Below, in pieces: positions 47,429 to 56,496 of a DNA stretch of 64,000 bases. The notes beneath the pieces were generated by a model that was given only the letters and a program-made list of their open reading frames with translations, did no database searches and had not been told where the DNA came from. Positions within the stretch are counted from its first letter, which is position 1, and every line of letters starts with the position of its first letter. A program made the position numbers and the translations under genes. The stretch is taken from contig NZ_AZUY01000019.1 of assembly GCF_000513935.1 (NCBI RefSeq), positions 26,957-90,956 on the forward strand, read 5' to 3'. The DNA is from Mesorhizobium sp. WSM3626 (GTDB taxonomy: Bacteria; Pseudomonadota; Alphaproteobacteria; Rhizobiales; Rhizobiaceae).

Positions 47429-47847
47429 TCCATGCCTTCCCGGTTTCTGAACTTCTTGTCTGGATGGAGCCAGCCCAGCGCCGAGGCGCAAATCTGGCTC
47501 CAGCCTGCTGGCCGGGGCGTTTGTCCAATCTGGGGAAAGATGAGGCGAAAACGTCCGGACCAGCGCGAGGCTAGCCAATAATGCAAATGCCACAAATGGC
47601 GAAAGACGTTTTCATGGGCGGCTTTATCGCCTTGGCCGGTGTTGCCGTCAAGTCGCTGATCCCGGGAAAAACGTCGCAAAGACTGGCAAACGCATCGCCC
47701 GATCACACGGAATCAGCCAATGAAACATTTTATTAAACATGTCGGCACGGTCATGAAACATTCGCCCGCTAGATCACCAAGCGTCACGATTTGGTCGGAT
47801 TCGGCGACCAAATCGCATACACGAAAACGTTATCTGGGAAGAGAAAC
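47429..47847. other. Intergenic region upstream of cysS
   Basis: About 420 bases, AT-richer than the surroundings near 47700-47830, with a possible 51-codon ORF (47581-47736). It must contain the cysS promoter on the minus strand. No hairpin or repeat is obvious. Confidence 0.4.
47581..47736 (+). CDS. Possible small membrane protein (51 aa)
   Basis: An ORF with ATG 47581 preceded by GAGG about 10 bases upstream. It has one hydrophobic segment ([19 protein letters not shown]) and a polar tail. It is shorter than usual gene callers accept and lies divergent from cysS. Weakly supported: composition is protein-like but no family is recognised. Confidence 0.3.
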   Translation: MQMPQMAKDVFMGGFIALAGVAVKSLIPGKTSQRLANASPDHTESANETFY

Positions 47848-48003
47848 ATGCCTCGAAGCAAGCAGGAAGCCAACCGCGCCAAGCAACCGGCGCTGGCCAA
47901 TCACTATCGTGCGATCGGCCCGGCAGCTATCGTCGCCGCCCTTCTTCACACCGCCAAGAAGAACAAGCCGGCGCAGAAGATCGTATCGCCCCGCGCCGCC
48001 TGA
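47848..48003 (+). CDS. Small basic hypothetical protein
   Basis: 51 aa, MPRSKQEANRAKQPALANHY then a hydrophobic AAIVAALL and a basic C-terminal KKNKPAQK. GGGAAGAG lies 6-12 nt upstream, so translation is plausible. I do not recognise the family; its high Lys/Arg content would allow nucleic acid contact, but that is only composition. Confidence 0.45.
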   Translation: MPRSKQEANRAKQPALANHYRAIGPAAIVAALLHTAKKNKPAQKIVSPRAA

Positions 48004-48082
48004 AGCGGCGCTCCGGCCGACGCAATCGCCGGCCCCGAGGGGCGCGAACAAGCGCCCTGATTTAAGGCCCCGACGGGCTTCG

Positions 48083-48844
48083 CTAGAACAGCGTCATTTG
48101 ACTGTCGTCCGCGCCGGGTTTCTTGCGCCTGGCTTTCTCGGGCTCAGGTCCGATCTCGCCCCTCTCTTGTATCTCCGGTCCGGTGTTGGCGACCTTGTTG
48201 ACGAGGTCGGAGACGGGAATCGCCTCGAAGAAATCGGGCTTCGCCGGCCGCAGCAAATCAGCGACATCGCGCGGTTCGCGCGTACGGCAATCCAGCCAGC
48301 GGGCAAAGTCGGGGATATCGATCACCACCGGCATCCGGTCATGGATATGGGCGATGTCGGCATTGGCGTTCACGGTCAGGATGGCGCCGGTGTCCATCTC
48401 CGAGCCGCCCGGCTCGGCATAGGTTTCGATCAGACCGGCAAAGGCGACCAGCCCGCCATGCCGCGGCCGGATCCAATAGGGTTGCCCCTTCTTGCCTCCG
48501 GTCTGCCGCCACTCGTAAAAGCCGGATGCCGGCACCAGCGCGCGCCGATGGCGCATGGCGGCCTTGAATGAGGCCTTTTCGATTGCGCCTTCCGAACGCG
48601 CGTTGAACAGCAGCGGAAATTCCCTGGTGTCCTTGACCCAGGCGGGAAGGAGGCCCCAGCGCACCAGCATCGGCTGCCGGTCCGGCAGGTTGGAGCCCGG
48701 AGCCCGCGGCGCGCCGGCGGTCGCCATCAGGACCGGCTGTGTCGGCGCGATGTTGTAGCGGGCCGGGAAATCCTCCAGCTCGGCAAGGCCCAGGAAGGCG
48801 GCGGTCTGGTCCGGCGTGGCGGTCAAGGCAAAACGTCCGCACAT
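48083..48844 (-). CDS. SOS response-associated peptidase (YedK/HMCES)
   Basis: 253 aa. Cys2 (MCGRFALT) is the residue that forms a thiazolidine crosslink with abasic sites in single-stranded DNA; other catalytic blocks are NARSE, ASGFYEWR (Glu) and IHDRMPVVI (His). It protects the replication fork by shielding AP sites. The C-terminal ~40 residues are basic and likely disordered. It stands alone on the minus strand. Confidence 0.93.
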   Translation of the reverse strand: MCGRFALTATPDQTAAFLGLAELEDFPARYNIAPTQPVLMATAGAPRAPGSNLPDRQPMLVRWGLLPAWVKDTREFPLLFNARSEGAIEKASFKAAMRHRRALVPASGFYEWRQTGGKKGQPYWIRPRHGGLVAFAGLIETYAEPGGSEMDTGAILTVNANADIAHIHDRMPVVIDIPDFARWLDCRTREPRDVADLLRPAKPDFFEAIPVSDLVNKVANTGPEIQERGEIGPEPEKARRKKPGADDSQMTLF

Positions 48845-48951
48845 GATGGAGCCTTTCGAATGGTTCGGCTTCGAAAGTGGCTATGGAACCGGTGTTGCGC
48901 AACCGGTAATGCTTCCCCTTACCGGGCGGTCCACAACAGAGCGGTCCTCGA

Positions 48952-49386
48952 ATGAGCCTGATCATGAACGAAGCACGCAAGACACTTCCCGCCGTCTCGG
49001 TCGCCGTCGTGCGCGGCGACAGCGTACTCCTCGTGAAACGGGCACGGCCGCCTTCGCAAGGGTTCTACGCCTTTCCCGGCGGCAAGGTCGAAGGCGACGA
49101 GACACTGGAGGACGCGGCACGGCGTGAACTGATGGAAGAGACCGGCTTGCGCGCCACCGGTTTGCGCCCGCTTCGGCAAATCCACATCGACGGCAGGGAC
49201 GACAGCTACCCGGTCGATTATCTCCTCACGGTGTTCGGCGCCGCCTATGCCGGTGGCGAGGCCGTGGCCAGCGACGACGCCGAGACAGCTGCCTTCTACA
49301 CACTTAAAGAAATGACCCTGTTACCGCTTGCCGGCTCGGTGTTGGCGGTCGCCGAGGAACTCCTCGGTCACATTCAAACACGCTGA
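48952..49386 (+). CDS. NUDIX hydrolase
   Basis: 144 aa. Complete Nudix box in [18 protein letters not shown] then MEETGL (GX5EX7REUXEEXGU). Hydrolyses nucleoside diphosphates linked to another moiety; ADP-ribose or NADH-type substrates are typical for this length, but not resolved. Start could also be at 48964 (MNEARKT); neither has a good ribosome site. Confidence 0.9.
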   Translation: MSLIMNEARKTLPAVSVAVVRGDSVLLVKRARPPSQGFYAFPGGKVEGDETLEDAARRELMEETGLRATGLRPLRQIHIDGRDDSYPVDYLLTVFGAAYAGGEAVASDDAETAAFYTLKEMTLLPLAGSVLAVAEELLGHIQTR

Positions 49387-49497
49387 CGCAGCACTGAAAA
49401 ATCGCCTTGCAGGCGACAAATTGTTTCGTCACAACGCTTATGTTGTCTCGCCAGCCACGGTTTAGGCCATTCGGCGGACCGTAGCGGCTTTGGGCTT

Positions 49498-49875
49498 ATG
49501 AACCGTCCGTCAATACTCCTCGCCATTTGCCTTGCCGTCAGCGCGGCCGTCCCGGTACGGCCCGCGTTCAGTGCCGAGTCGCCGTTCGAGCCGGGGCTGA
49601 TGCGATTGGCGGAGGTTCTGGGGTCGCTGCATTTCCTGCGCAATCTGTGCGGGGAGAAAGGCGACCAGTGGCGGGGCGAGATGGAAAAACTGCTCGATTC
49701 GGAAAATCCCGATCCAGAACGCCGCGCCCGCTTCATCGCCAGCTTCAACCGCGGCTATCGCTCCTTCGGCGGCACCTACACCCAGTGCACTGCTTCGGCC
49801 GCTGAAGCCATCAGCCGTTATATGAAGGAAGGTGAGACGCTGTCGCGCGACATCGCCTCGCGTTATGGCAACTGA
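49498..49875 (+). CDS. TIGR02301-like exported protein
   Basis: 125 aa with a cleavable signal peptide (ILLAICLAVSAAVPVRPAFSA). The mature part is helical with FLRNLCGEK and a second Cys in YTQCTAS, so one disulfide is likely. I recognise it as the small conserved alphaproteobacterial TIGR02301 group, function unknown. It probably acts in the periplasm. Confidence 0.75.
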   Translation: MNRPSILLAICLAVSAAVPVRPAFSAESPFEPGLMRLAEVLGSLHFLRNLCGEKGDQWRGEMEKLLDSENPDPERRARFIASFNRGYRSFGGTYTQCTASAAEAISRYMKEGETLSRDIASRYGN

Positions 49876-50227
49876 GCATCCATCAACAGATATCAGGCGC
49901 GTCGGCAAGGATCGTCGGCATATCCTACTTGTGCCTGTCCATGTCTTGGTGCAATTCTGATGTTGCACTTCTGCAACAGCGTTAATCAAACGTTACCACG
50001 CGAATGCGGAATTAACTCAAACTGAAGGTTTTCGCCCCGCAGGCCGGCCTAATCGGCTAAGTTTGATCCGGGTTGAAACGCAGCTTCGCCAAACACAATT
50101 GGCCCCTGTAAAACGCGACCAAAAAAATGTCGTATTTACAGATACTTACTTGGCGCTGCCTATGAATGGAACAGATCAAGCCTGATCCACACTGATGGGT
50201 TGCCGCTTGAAAGGGTGGACATCGCTT
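49876..50227. other. Intergenic region
   Basis: About 350 bases, AT-richer than average. No recognisable hairpin or ORF. It contains the promoter of the downstream small gene; GGGTGG at 50213-50218 may serve as its ribosome site. Confidence 0.4.
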
Positions 50228-50485
50228 ATGGAACATGCTGCCAACGACATCGACGCGCTGGTCAGGGAAGAGAAGCGCCTGACGGCGGTTGAGAGCCACA
50301 GCGAAGCCTGGGCGGAAGGCCTTTCGGCCGGCATCGAGCCCGAGATCATTGCCGAGGCGGCGCTCGAAACGGCATTCGGCGAAATGCTGCGCGCCAATGG
50401 CGAGACCTCGGCCCTTGCCCTGCTGGACCGTATGCGTGAAAAGGTGATTGCTGGCGCCTTCGAACCCGAGCGGCTGCGGCACTGA
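50228..50485 (+). CDS. Small hypothetical helical protein
   Basis: 85 aa, predicted mostly alpha-helical and acidic (DIDALVREEKRLTAVESHSE, PEIIAEAALETAFGEML). It is soluble with no Cys and no signal peptide. ATG 50228 is preferred over 50195 because of GGGTGGAC upstream. Family not recognised. Confidence 0.55.
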   Translation: MEHAANDIDALVREEKRLTAVESHSEAWAEGLSAGIEPEIIAEAALETAFGEMLRANGETSALALLDRMREKVIAGAFEPERLRH

Positions 50486-50555
50486 ACCAACATCAGGTTC
50501 TTTGACGAGTAGATGCCGACCGGGCACCATGCCCGGGAGCAGGGAGATAGGGGCA

Positions 50556-51344
50556 GTGAATTTTCCGATGTCAGGCAGGCCGAAGGGTCTTGTCCTCTAC
50601 ATCCGCCTCGCTGCCTGCTGTGGCGCGATTGCCTTGGTGACGTGCCTGGCCAGCAGCCCTGCCTATGCGCTGAGCGAGATCAAAAGCGAAGAACTCCCCT
50701 CGCCGGTCACACCCTCGACGGACGACGACGCGTCGTCGCCCGGAGGCGCGATTCCCGTGCCTGGCCCGCTGGGAACGCCGCCTTCGGCCAGCCAACCGGC
50801 CGCTCCCGACGCCGCGGAGCCGGACATTCCGTCGGATGGCGGCAGCAACAGGCCGCGTGTCGATCCCCAGGCGCCCTTGCCCGAGGTCGTCTATGACCTC
50901 GGCAAGCTGCCCGAGTCCGTGCGACGCATGCATGACCTCATCATCGAAGCTTGCAAGAGCGGCGACATCGAGAAGCTCAGGCCTCTAATCGGCAAGGGCG
51001 ACAGCATGACCCAGCTGTCGCTGGCCGACATCGATGGCGATGCCATCGCCTTCCTCAAAGGGCTGTCCGGCGACCCTGACGGCCAGGAGATCCTGGCCAT
51101 TCTGGAGGAGGTGCTTAGCGCCGGCTACGTCCATGTCGATGCGGGCACGCCACAGGAACTCTATGTCTGGCCGTATTTCTTCGCGCTGCCGCTCGACAGG
51201 CTCGACGCCAGGCAGCGGGTCGAGCTGTTCAAGATCGTCACCGCCGGCGATTTCGACGACATGAAGCAGTTCGGCGCCTACATCTTCTACCGCGTCGGCA
51301 TCACGCCCGCCGGGCAATGGTCCTTCTTCGTCGCGGGCGATTGA
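50556..51344 (+). CDS. Exported hypothetical protein with Pro-rich linker
   Basis: About 262 aa. GTG 50556 has AGGGAG 9 nt upstream and precedes a signal peptide (LAACCGAIALVTCLASSPAYA). A disordered Pro/Ser/Asp stretch (~75 residues) leads to a folded C-terminal domain (VRRMHDLIIEACKSGDIEKL, GYVHVDAGTPQELYVWPYFF) that I cannot assign. It may be a periplasmic protein. The downstream dihydroorotase is convergent, so no operon partner is evident. Confidence 0.75.
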   Translation: MNFPMSGRPKGLVLYIRLAACCGAIALVTCLASSPAYALSEIKSEELPSPVTPSTDDDASSPGGAIPVPGPLGTPPSASQPAAPDAAEPDIPSDGGSNRPRVDPQAPLPEVVYDLGKLPESVRRMHDLIIEACKSGDIEKLRPLIGKGDSMTQLSLADIDGDAIAFLKGLSGDPDGQEILAILEEVLSAGYVHVDAGTPQELYVWPYFFALPLDRLDARQRVELFKIVTAGDFDDMKQFGAYIFYRVGITPAGQWSFFVAGD

Positions 51345-51377
51345 AGGCACGACCAGGCTGCAAGGTATTAAGAAGGC

Positions 51378-52703
51378 CTAACCGGGCAATGCCTCGGAGA
51401 ACTCCACCGCCCTGCCCCGGCCGGGTGTAACGATTTCGCCCTCCCACATGACACGCTGACCGCGAATGACTGTGCCGACCGGCCAACCGGTCACCTCCTT
51501 GCCGTGATAAGGTGTCCAGCCGGCTTTCGAGCCGGCTTGCGCGTTGGTGATGGTCTCGCGCCGCTTCATGTCGACAATGGTGAAGTCGGCGTCATAGCCG
51601 GCGGCGATACGGCCTTTCCGGGCCATGCCGAAGATGCGCTGCGGGCCATGGCTGGAGAGATCGACGAAGCGCTGCAGGGTCAGCCGGCCGGCGTTGACGT
51701 GGTCGAGCATGATCGGCACCAGCGTCTGCACGCCGGTCATGCCCGAGGGCGAAGCCGGATAGGGCTTTGCCTTCTCCGCCAATGTGTGTGGCGCGTGGTC
51801 GGAGCCGAGCACGTCCACAATGCCCTGCGCAATACCATGCCAGACGCCGTCGCGATGGCGCTTGTCCCGCACCGGCGGGTTCATCTGGATCAGCGTGCCG
51901 AGCCGCGCATAATCGTCGGCGCTCAGCGTCAGATGGTGCGGCGTGGCCTCACAGGTCGCGACATCCTTGTGCCGTTCGAGGAACAGGATTTCCTCGGAGG
52001 TCGAAATGTGCAGGACATGGATGCGGGCGCGGACGTCGCGCGCGATGCGCACCAGCCGTTCGGTGCAGCGCAAGGCGGCGATCTCGTCACGCCAAACGGG
52101 ATGCGATGACGGGTCGCCCTCAATGCGCTCGCCCAGGCGCTCGCGCAGCCGGAACTCGTCCTCCGAATGAAAAGCGGCGCGGCGGCGGGTATTCCTCAGG
52201 ATCGAGGCGACGCTTTCGTCGTCCTCGACCAGCAGGTCACCGGTGGACGACCCCATGAAGACCTTTATTCCCGCAGCTCCCGGCAAACGCTCGAGGTCGC
52301 CGACATCCCTGGCGTTATCGCGGGTACCGCCAACCCAGAAAGCAAAATCGCAATGCATGCGGCCGCTGCCGCGCCGGAGCTTGTCGGCAAGCGTTGCCTC
52401 GCTGGTGGTCAACGGGTCGGTGTTGGGCATCTCGAAGACGGCGGTGACACCGCCGAGCACAGCAGCCCGCGATCCCGTTTCCAGGTCTTCCTTGTGCTCC
52501 AGTCCCGGCTCGCGGAAATGCACCTGGCTGTCGACGACACCGGGCAGGATATGAAGGCCCCGGCAGTCGATCGTCTCGCCGGCCGAGGCCTGGCGCAGAT
52601 CGCCGATCGCGGCGATGCGACCGCCCTTCACGCCAATGTCGCGCAACCCCTCGCCGTCATGATTGACCACTGTGCCGCCTGTCAGGATGAGGTCATAGGT
52701 CAT
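51378..52703 (-). CDS. pyrC: Dihydroorotase
   Basis: 441 aa amidohydrolase; third step of pyrimidine synthesis. Metal motif VDSQVHFREPG, carbamylated Lys block GIKVFMGSSTGD, HSEDE, HVLHISTSEE and GSDHAPHT are all present. The first metal His is Gln, as in a recognised dihydroorotase subgroup, so allantoinase is less likely. ATG 52703 is the start; the upstream extension to 52928 has no family sequence. It is divergent from a YgfZ-type gene. Confidence 0.9.
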   Translation of the reverse strand: MTYDLILTGGTVVNHDGEGLRDIGVKGGRIAAIGDLRQASAGETIDCRGLHILPGVVDSQVHFREPGLEHKEDLETGSRAAVLGGVTAVFEMPNTDPLTTSEATLADKLRRGSGRMHCDFAFWVGGTRDNARDVGDLERLPGAAGIKVFMGSSTGDLLVEDDESVASILRNTRRRAAFHSEDEFRLRERLGERIEGDPSSHPVWRDEIAALRCTERLVRIARDVRARIHVLHISTSEEILFLERHKDVATCEATPHHLTLSADDYARLGTLIQMNPPVRDKRHRDGVWHGIAQGIVDVLGSDHAPHTLAEKAKPYPASPSGMTGVQTLVPIMLDHVNAGRLTLQRFVDLSSHGPQRIFGMARKGRIAAGYDADFTIVDMKRRETITNAQAGSKAGWTPYHGKEVTGWPVGTVIRGQRVMWEGEIVTPGRGRAVEFSEALPG

Positions 52704-52784
52704 GGTGATGCTCTCTTGCGGGGGAGGTGTCAGCGGCTTACGTAATGGCCAACCGTTTTGCAAGATCAGGCTTTTATCCGCTCC

Positions 52785-53645
52785 ATGCCCTTTGCCCTGC
52801 TGAAAGACCGCGCGCTTATCTCCGTCTCCGGCCCGGATGCCGAACATTTTCTGCAAAACATCCTGACCACCGATCTCGATGCGCTTGGCAATGGTGAGGC
52901 CAAGCCGGGCGCGCTGCTGACGCCGCAAGGCAAGATACTGTTCGACTTCCTGATCTCACGGGCAGGAGAAAACGCCTTCCGCATCGAATGCCGTGCCGAC
53001 GTTTCAGACGATTTCATTCGCCGGCTGATGCTCTACAGGCTTCGCGCCAAGGTCGAGATTGCCAAGTCGGAACAAACGCTTGTCACTGTCGCGTGGGGAA
53101 AAGAGTCAATCGCCTCAGAAAGTGATTCAACCGCGGTTGCCGACAGGCGCTTTGGCGACGAAGGCGTCACGCGCTTCCATGCCGGCACAGCGGACGCCGG
53201 CGACATCGCCGCGTGGCAGGCCTTCCGCATCGCCTGCGGCATTGCCGAGAGCGGGTCCGACTATGCACTCGGCGACGCGTTCCCGCATGACGTGCTGCTC
53301 GACGAGATGGGCGGTGTCGGCTTCAAGAAGGGCTGCTATGTCGGCCAGGAGGTCGTGTCGCGCATGCAGCATCGGGGCACGGCCCGGCGGCGCGTGCTGA
53401 TCGTCCAGGCTGGACTTCCTCTGCCCGCCGCGGGTGCCGAGCTCACCGTCGGCGGGCGCCCGGTCGGCACGCTCGGCTCGACCGCCACCGTGACCGGGCT
53501 CGCCATCGCCCGCATCGACAGGGTCAAGGCGGCGCTCGATGCCGGCCAGCCGGTCCTGGCGGACGACGTGCCAGTGACGCTCACCATCCCCGCCTGGGCC
53601 AAATTCAGTTTCCCGCAGGAAACCGCCGGCGCGGAGGATGCCTGA
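52785..53645 (+). CDS. ygfZ: YgfZ/GcvT-like folate-binding Fe-S protein
   Basis: 286 aa, related to glycine cleavage T protein but lacking its activity. The YgfZ signature KKGCYVGQEVVSRMQHRG is exact, with the conserved Cys. It assists Fe-S cluster repair or assembly with tetrahydrofolate. The TGA overlaps the next ATG by one base (TGATG), coupling it to the HD protein. Confidence 0.92.
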   Translation: MPFALLKDRALISVSGPDAEHFLQNILTTDLDALGNGEAKPGALLTPQGKILFDFLISRAGENAFRIECRADVSDDFIRRLMLYRLRAKVEIAKSEQTLVTVAWGKESIASESDSTAVADRRFGDEGVTRFHAGTADAGDIAAWQAFRIACGIAESGSDYALGDAFPHDVLLDEMGGVGFKKGCYVGQEVVSRMQHRGTARRRVLIVQAGLPLPAAGAELTVGGRPVGTLGSTATVTGLAIARIDRVKAALDAGQPVLADDVPVTLTIPAWAKFSFPQETAGAEDA

Positions 53646-54280
53646 TGGCGGCAGACCGCGCCGGTGCGCCACCACGCGCCTGGCAGCGCATGCTGTCCGG
53701 CCGCAGGCTCGACCTGCTCGACCCCTCGCCGCTCGACATCGAGATTTCGGACATCGCCCATGGGCTTGCCCGCGTCGCGCGCTGGAACGGCCAAACCAGC
53801 GGCGAGCACGCCTTCTCGGTGGCCCAGCATTCACTGCTGGTCGAGGCGCTGTTCAACGAGTTGGTGCCGCAGGCTTCGGCCGACGACCAGTTGGCGGCAC
53901 TGCTGCACGACGCGCCGGAATATGTCATCGGCGACATGATCTCGCCATTCAAGTCGGTGATGGGCGGCAGCTACAAGGACTGCGAATTGCGCCTGCAGCG
54001 CGCCATCCATCTGCGTTTCTCGCTGCCTCCCGAACCGGCCGCTGCCCTGCGCAAGGAGATCAAGCGCGCCGACCAGATCGCCGCCTATTTCGAGGCTACG
54101 CTGCTCGCCGGCTTTTCGACCGCGGAGGCGACCGAGTTCTTCGGCCGCCCGCGCGGTTTTTCAGCCGAACGTTTCGACTTCACGCCACGCTCGGTGATCT
54201 GGGCACAGAATGCGTTCCTGAAGCGGTTTTCGGCGATCGAGACGTCAAGGCATCACGTTGCGACATCCGCATTAGGATAG
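53645..54280 (+). CDS. HD domain hydrolase (YfbR-like nucleotidase)
   Basis: 211 aa. Metal-binding residues in SGEHAFSVAQHS (His), LLHDAPEYVIGD (His-Asp) and KRADQIAAYFE (Asp), the order of the HD superfamily; size and spacing match YfbR-type deoxyribonucleoside 5'-monophosphatases. Translationally coupled to ygfZ. Substrate is inferred. Confidence 0.88.
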   Translation: MAADRAGAPPRAWQRMLSGRRLDLLDPSPLDIEISDIAHGLARVARWNGQTSGEHAFSVAQHSLLVEALFNELVPQASADDQLAALLHDAPEYVIGDMISPFKSVMGGSYKDCELRLQRAIHLRFSLPPEPAAALRKEIKRADQIAAYFEATLLAGFSTAEATEFFGRPRGFSAERFDFTPRSVIWAQNAFLKRFSAIETSRHHVATSALG

Positions 54281-54345
54281 AAAACGCTAAATTAACCGAA
54301 AGCGTCAACAGTGTGGTGTTCGATCAAACACCGCAGGGGCGCCTC

Positions 54346-56481
54346 ATGCCCGTCGTCAAGGATGGTTCGATCGTCCCGGAACGGGTGGCCGGAGGCGTGG
54401 AGCGGTCGCGCCGCATTGAAGATGAGCTGCGCGAGCAGAACGAACGTTTTTCAGCCGCTGTCGAAAACATGTCGCATGGTCTGTGCATGTTCGACGCCGA
54501 TGAACGCATGATCATCTGCAACCGCAACTACATCGACATCTTCCACCTCGACGCCAAGCTGATACGGCCAGGCATCCGCTTCCTCGATATCCTGCGGCAC
54601 AGCGTCGATCTCGGCGTCGCCTCGCAAAGCGCCGACGAGCTCTATGCCATCCGCAAGCCCTATATCGACCAGGCGAAGCCTTCGACCTACGAAGAAATCC
54701 TGTCGGACGGCCGCATCATCCTTATCTCGCACCGGCCGCTGGCTTCGGGCGGCTGGGTCTCGATCTACGAGGACATTACTGAACAGCGGCGCGCCGAGCA
54801 GGATCTCAAGGAGCAGCATCGCCGCTTCGACGCAGCGCTCGCCAACATGTCGCAAGGCCTGCTGATGTACGACGCCGACGGCAAAATGATCGTGCGCAAC
54901 GGGCGTTTTCTGGAACTGTACAACGTCACGGCGGCCGACTTCCCGCTTGGAACGACGCATCGCGACGCGCTCGAACGACTGCTGGAACTCGGCATCTACA
55001 CGGAGATCGACGTCGACAGCGAAGTCGCCAAGGCCGAAGCCTGCCGGCGGGCGGGAAAAATGCATTCGACCTATCGCCATCTTGCCGACGGCAGGACGTT
55101 TCTGGTCGTGCGCCAGCCAATGAGTGGCGGCGGTTGGGTAGCGACGTTCGACGACGTCACGGAACGCCGCCTGGCCGAAGAGCGCATGACCCATCTCGCG
55201 CATCACGACATGCTGACCGGACTGCCCAATCGATCGATGTTTCGCGAGCGGCTCGACCTTGCGCTGGAGGATGTGGCCGCTACACCGCTCGCGATCTTCT
55301 CGCTCGACCTCGACCGCTTCAAGGCGGTCAACGACACCTGGGGACACCCCGCCGGCGACTGGCTGTTGAAGAGTGTGGCCGAAAGACTGCAGCGTTGCCT
55401 GCGCAATGATGCAGATATGATCGCCCGTTTCGGCGGCGATGAGTTCGTCGTCATCCAATCCAACTCCGTGGGCATTGCCGATGCCGAGAAACTGGCGAAA
55501 CGCATCGTCGAGGCAATCGCAAAACCATTTCGCGACAAGGGCCGGGACATGCATGTCGGCGTCAGCCTGGGCATTGCCGTTTTCCCCGCCGATGGCCGTG
55601 ACGCCGACACGCTGCTGAAGAACGCCGATACGGCGCTCTATCGGGCAAAGAACGATGGGCGAAACCTCTATCGCTTCTTCGAACCTGGAATGGACGCAGT
55701 GGTGCAGGCCCGCCGGGCGCTTGAAGTCGATCTGGAGGCGGCACTGCCGCGCCAGGAATTCGGTCTCGATTTCCAGCCCATCATGAACATCGCCTCGGGC
55801 GAGATCATCGGCGCGGAGGCCTTGATGCGCTGGCATTCACCAGCGCGCGGCAGGGTGGCGCCGGACGACTTCATTCCAGTCGCCGAAGAGACAGGACTGA
55901 TCGTGCCGCTTGGCGAATGGGCGCTGAGGAAAGCCTGTGCGGTGGCGGCTAGCTGGCCGCCGGGGTTGCGCATCGCGGTCAATGTCTCGGCGGTGCAGCT
56001 CAAAAGCAGCGGGTTTGCCCGCAGCGTCATCTCGGCGCTGGCTTTTTCCGGCATGCCGGCCGGACAGCTGGAACTGGAGATCACCGAAACCGTGCTGATG
56101 GACGAGAGCAAAGCCGTGCTGAAAACGCTGCGCCAGTTGCGTGAGCTCGGTATCCGCATCGCGCTGGACGATTTCGGCACCGGCTATTCCTCGCTCGGCT
56201 ACCTCAGACGGTTTCCGGTCGACAAGATCAAGATCGACCGATCATTCATTCGCGACATCGGCAACCGCGACACGGCGGCGATCGTTCGCACCATCATCGG
56301 GCTGGGTGCCGAGCTTGGCATCGTGGTCACGGCAGAGGGCGTCGAAACCGAGAGGCAACTCGACATGCTGCGCGACAATGGTTGTGTCGAGGCGCAAGGC
56401 TATCTGATCGGCGTGCCATCGGAGCCGGCCGAGATCCAGCGCCTATTGAAGTCGCGTGCGACGCGCAGCCAAACCGGCTGA
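54346..56481 (+). CDS. PAS-PAS-GGDEF-EAL bifunctional c-di-GMP protein
   Basis: 711 aa. Two PAS-like sensor modules (residues ~28-150 and ~155-275; both begin with an NMS(H/Q)GL block), GGDEF at 363-367 intact (RFGGDEFVVI), and EAL at 491-493 (GAEALMRW) with LDDFGTGYSSLGY. Both catalytic motifs are intact, so it could make and degrade c-di-GMP. The inhibitory RxxD site before GGDEF reads NDAD, so product inhibition may be reduced. Cytosolic; no membrane segment. AGGGG precedes ATG 54346; the frame is open 236 codons further upstream only because it runs through the HD gene. Confidence 0.92.
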   Translation: MPVVKDGSIVPERVAGGVERSRRIEDELREQNERFSAAVENMSHGLCMFDADERMIICNRNYIDIFHLDAKLIRPGIRFLDILRHSVDLGVASQSADELYAIRKPYIDQAKPSTYEEILSDGRIILISHRPLASGGWVSIYEDITEQRRAEQDLKEQHRRFDAALANMSQGLLMYDADGKMIVRNGRFLELYNVTAADFPLGTTHRDALERLLELGIYTEIDVDSEVAKAEACRRAGKMHSTYRHLADGRTFLVVRQPMSGGGWVATFDDVTERRLAEERMTHLAHHDMLTGLPNRSMFRERLDLALEDVAATPLAIFSLDLDRFKAVNDTWGHPAGDWLLKSVAERLQRCLRNDADMIARFGGDEFVVIQSNSVGIADAEKLAKRIVEAIAKPFRDKGRDMHVGVSLGIAVFPADGRDADTLLKNADTALYRAKNDGRNLYRFFEPGMDAVVQARRALEVDLEAALPRQEFGLDFQPIMNIASGEIIGAEALMRWHSPARGRVAPDDFIPVAEETGLIVPLGEWALRKACAVAASWPPGLRIAVNVSAVQLKSSGFARSVISALAFSGMPAGQLELEITETVLMDESKAVLKTLRQLRELGIRIALDDFGTGYSSLGYLRRFPVDKIKIDRSFIRDIGNRDTAAIVRTIIGLGAELGIVVTAEGVETERQLDMLRDNGCVEAQGYLIGVPSEPAEIQRLLKSRATRSQTG

Positions 56482-56496
56482 CGGCATCGGGACATG

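Noticed and set aside
53638..54345. A 236-codon upstream extension of the GGDEF-EAL frame
   Set aside because: It lies in a second frame through the HD gene, whose domain residues and coupling to ygfZ show that the other frame is real. The ATG at 54346 has a ribosome site.
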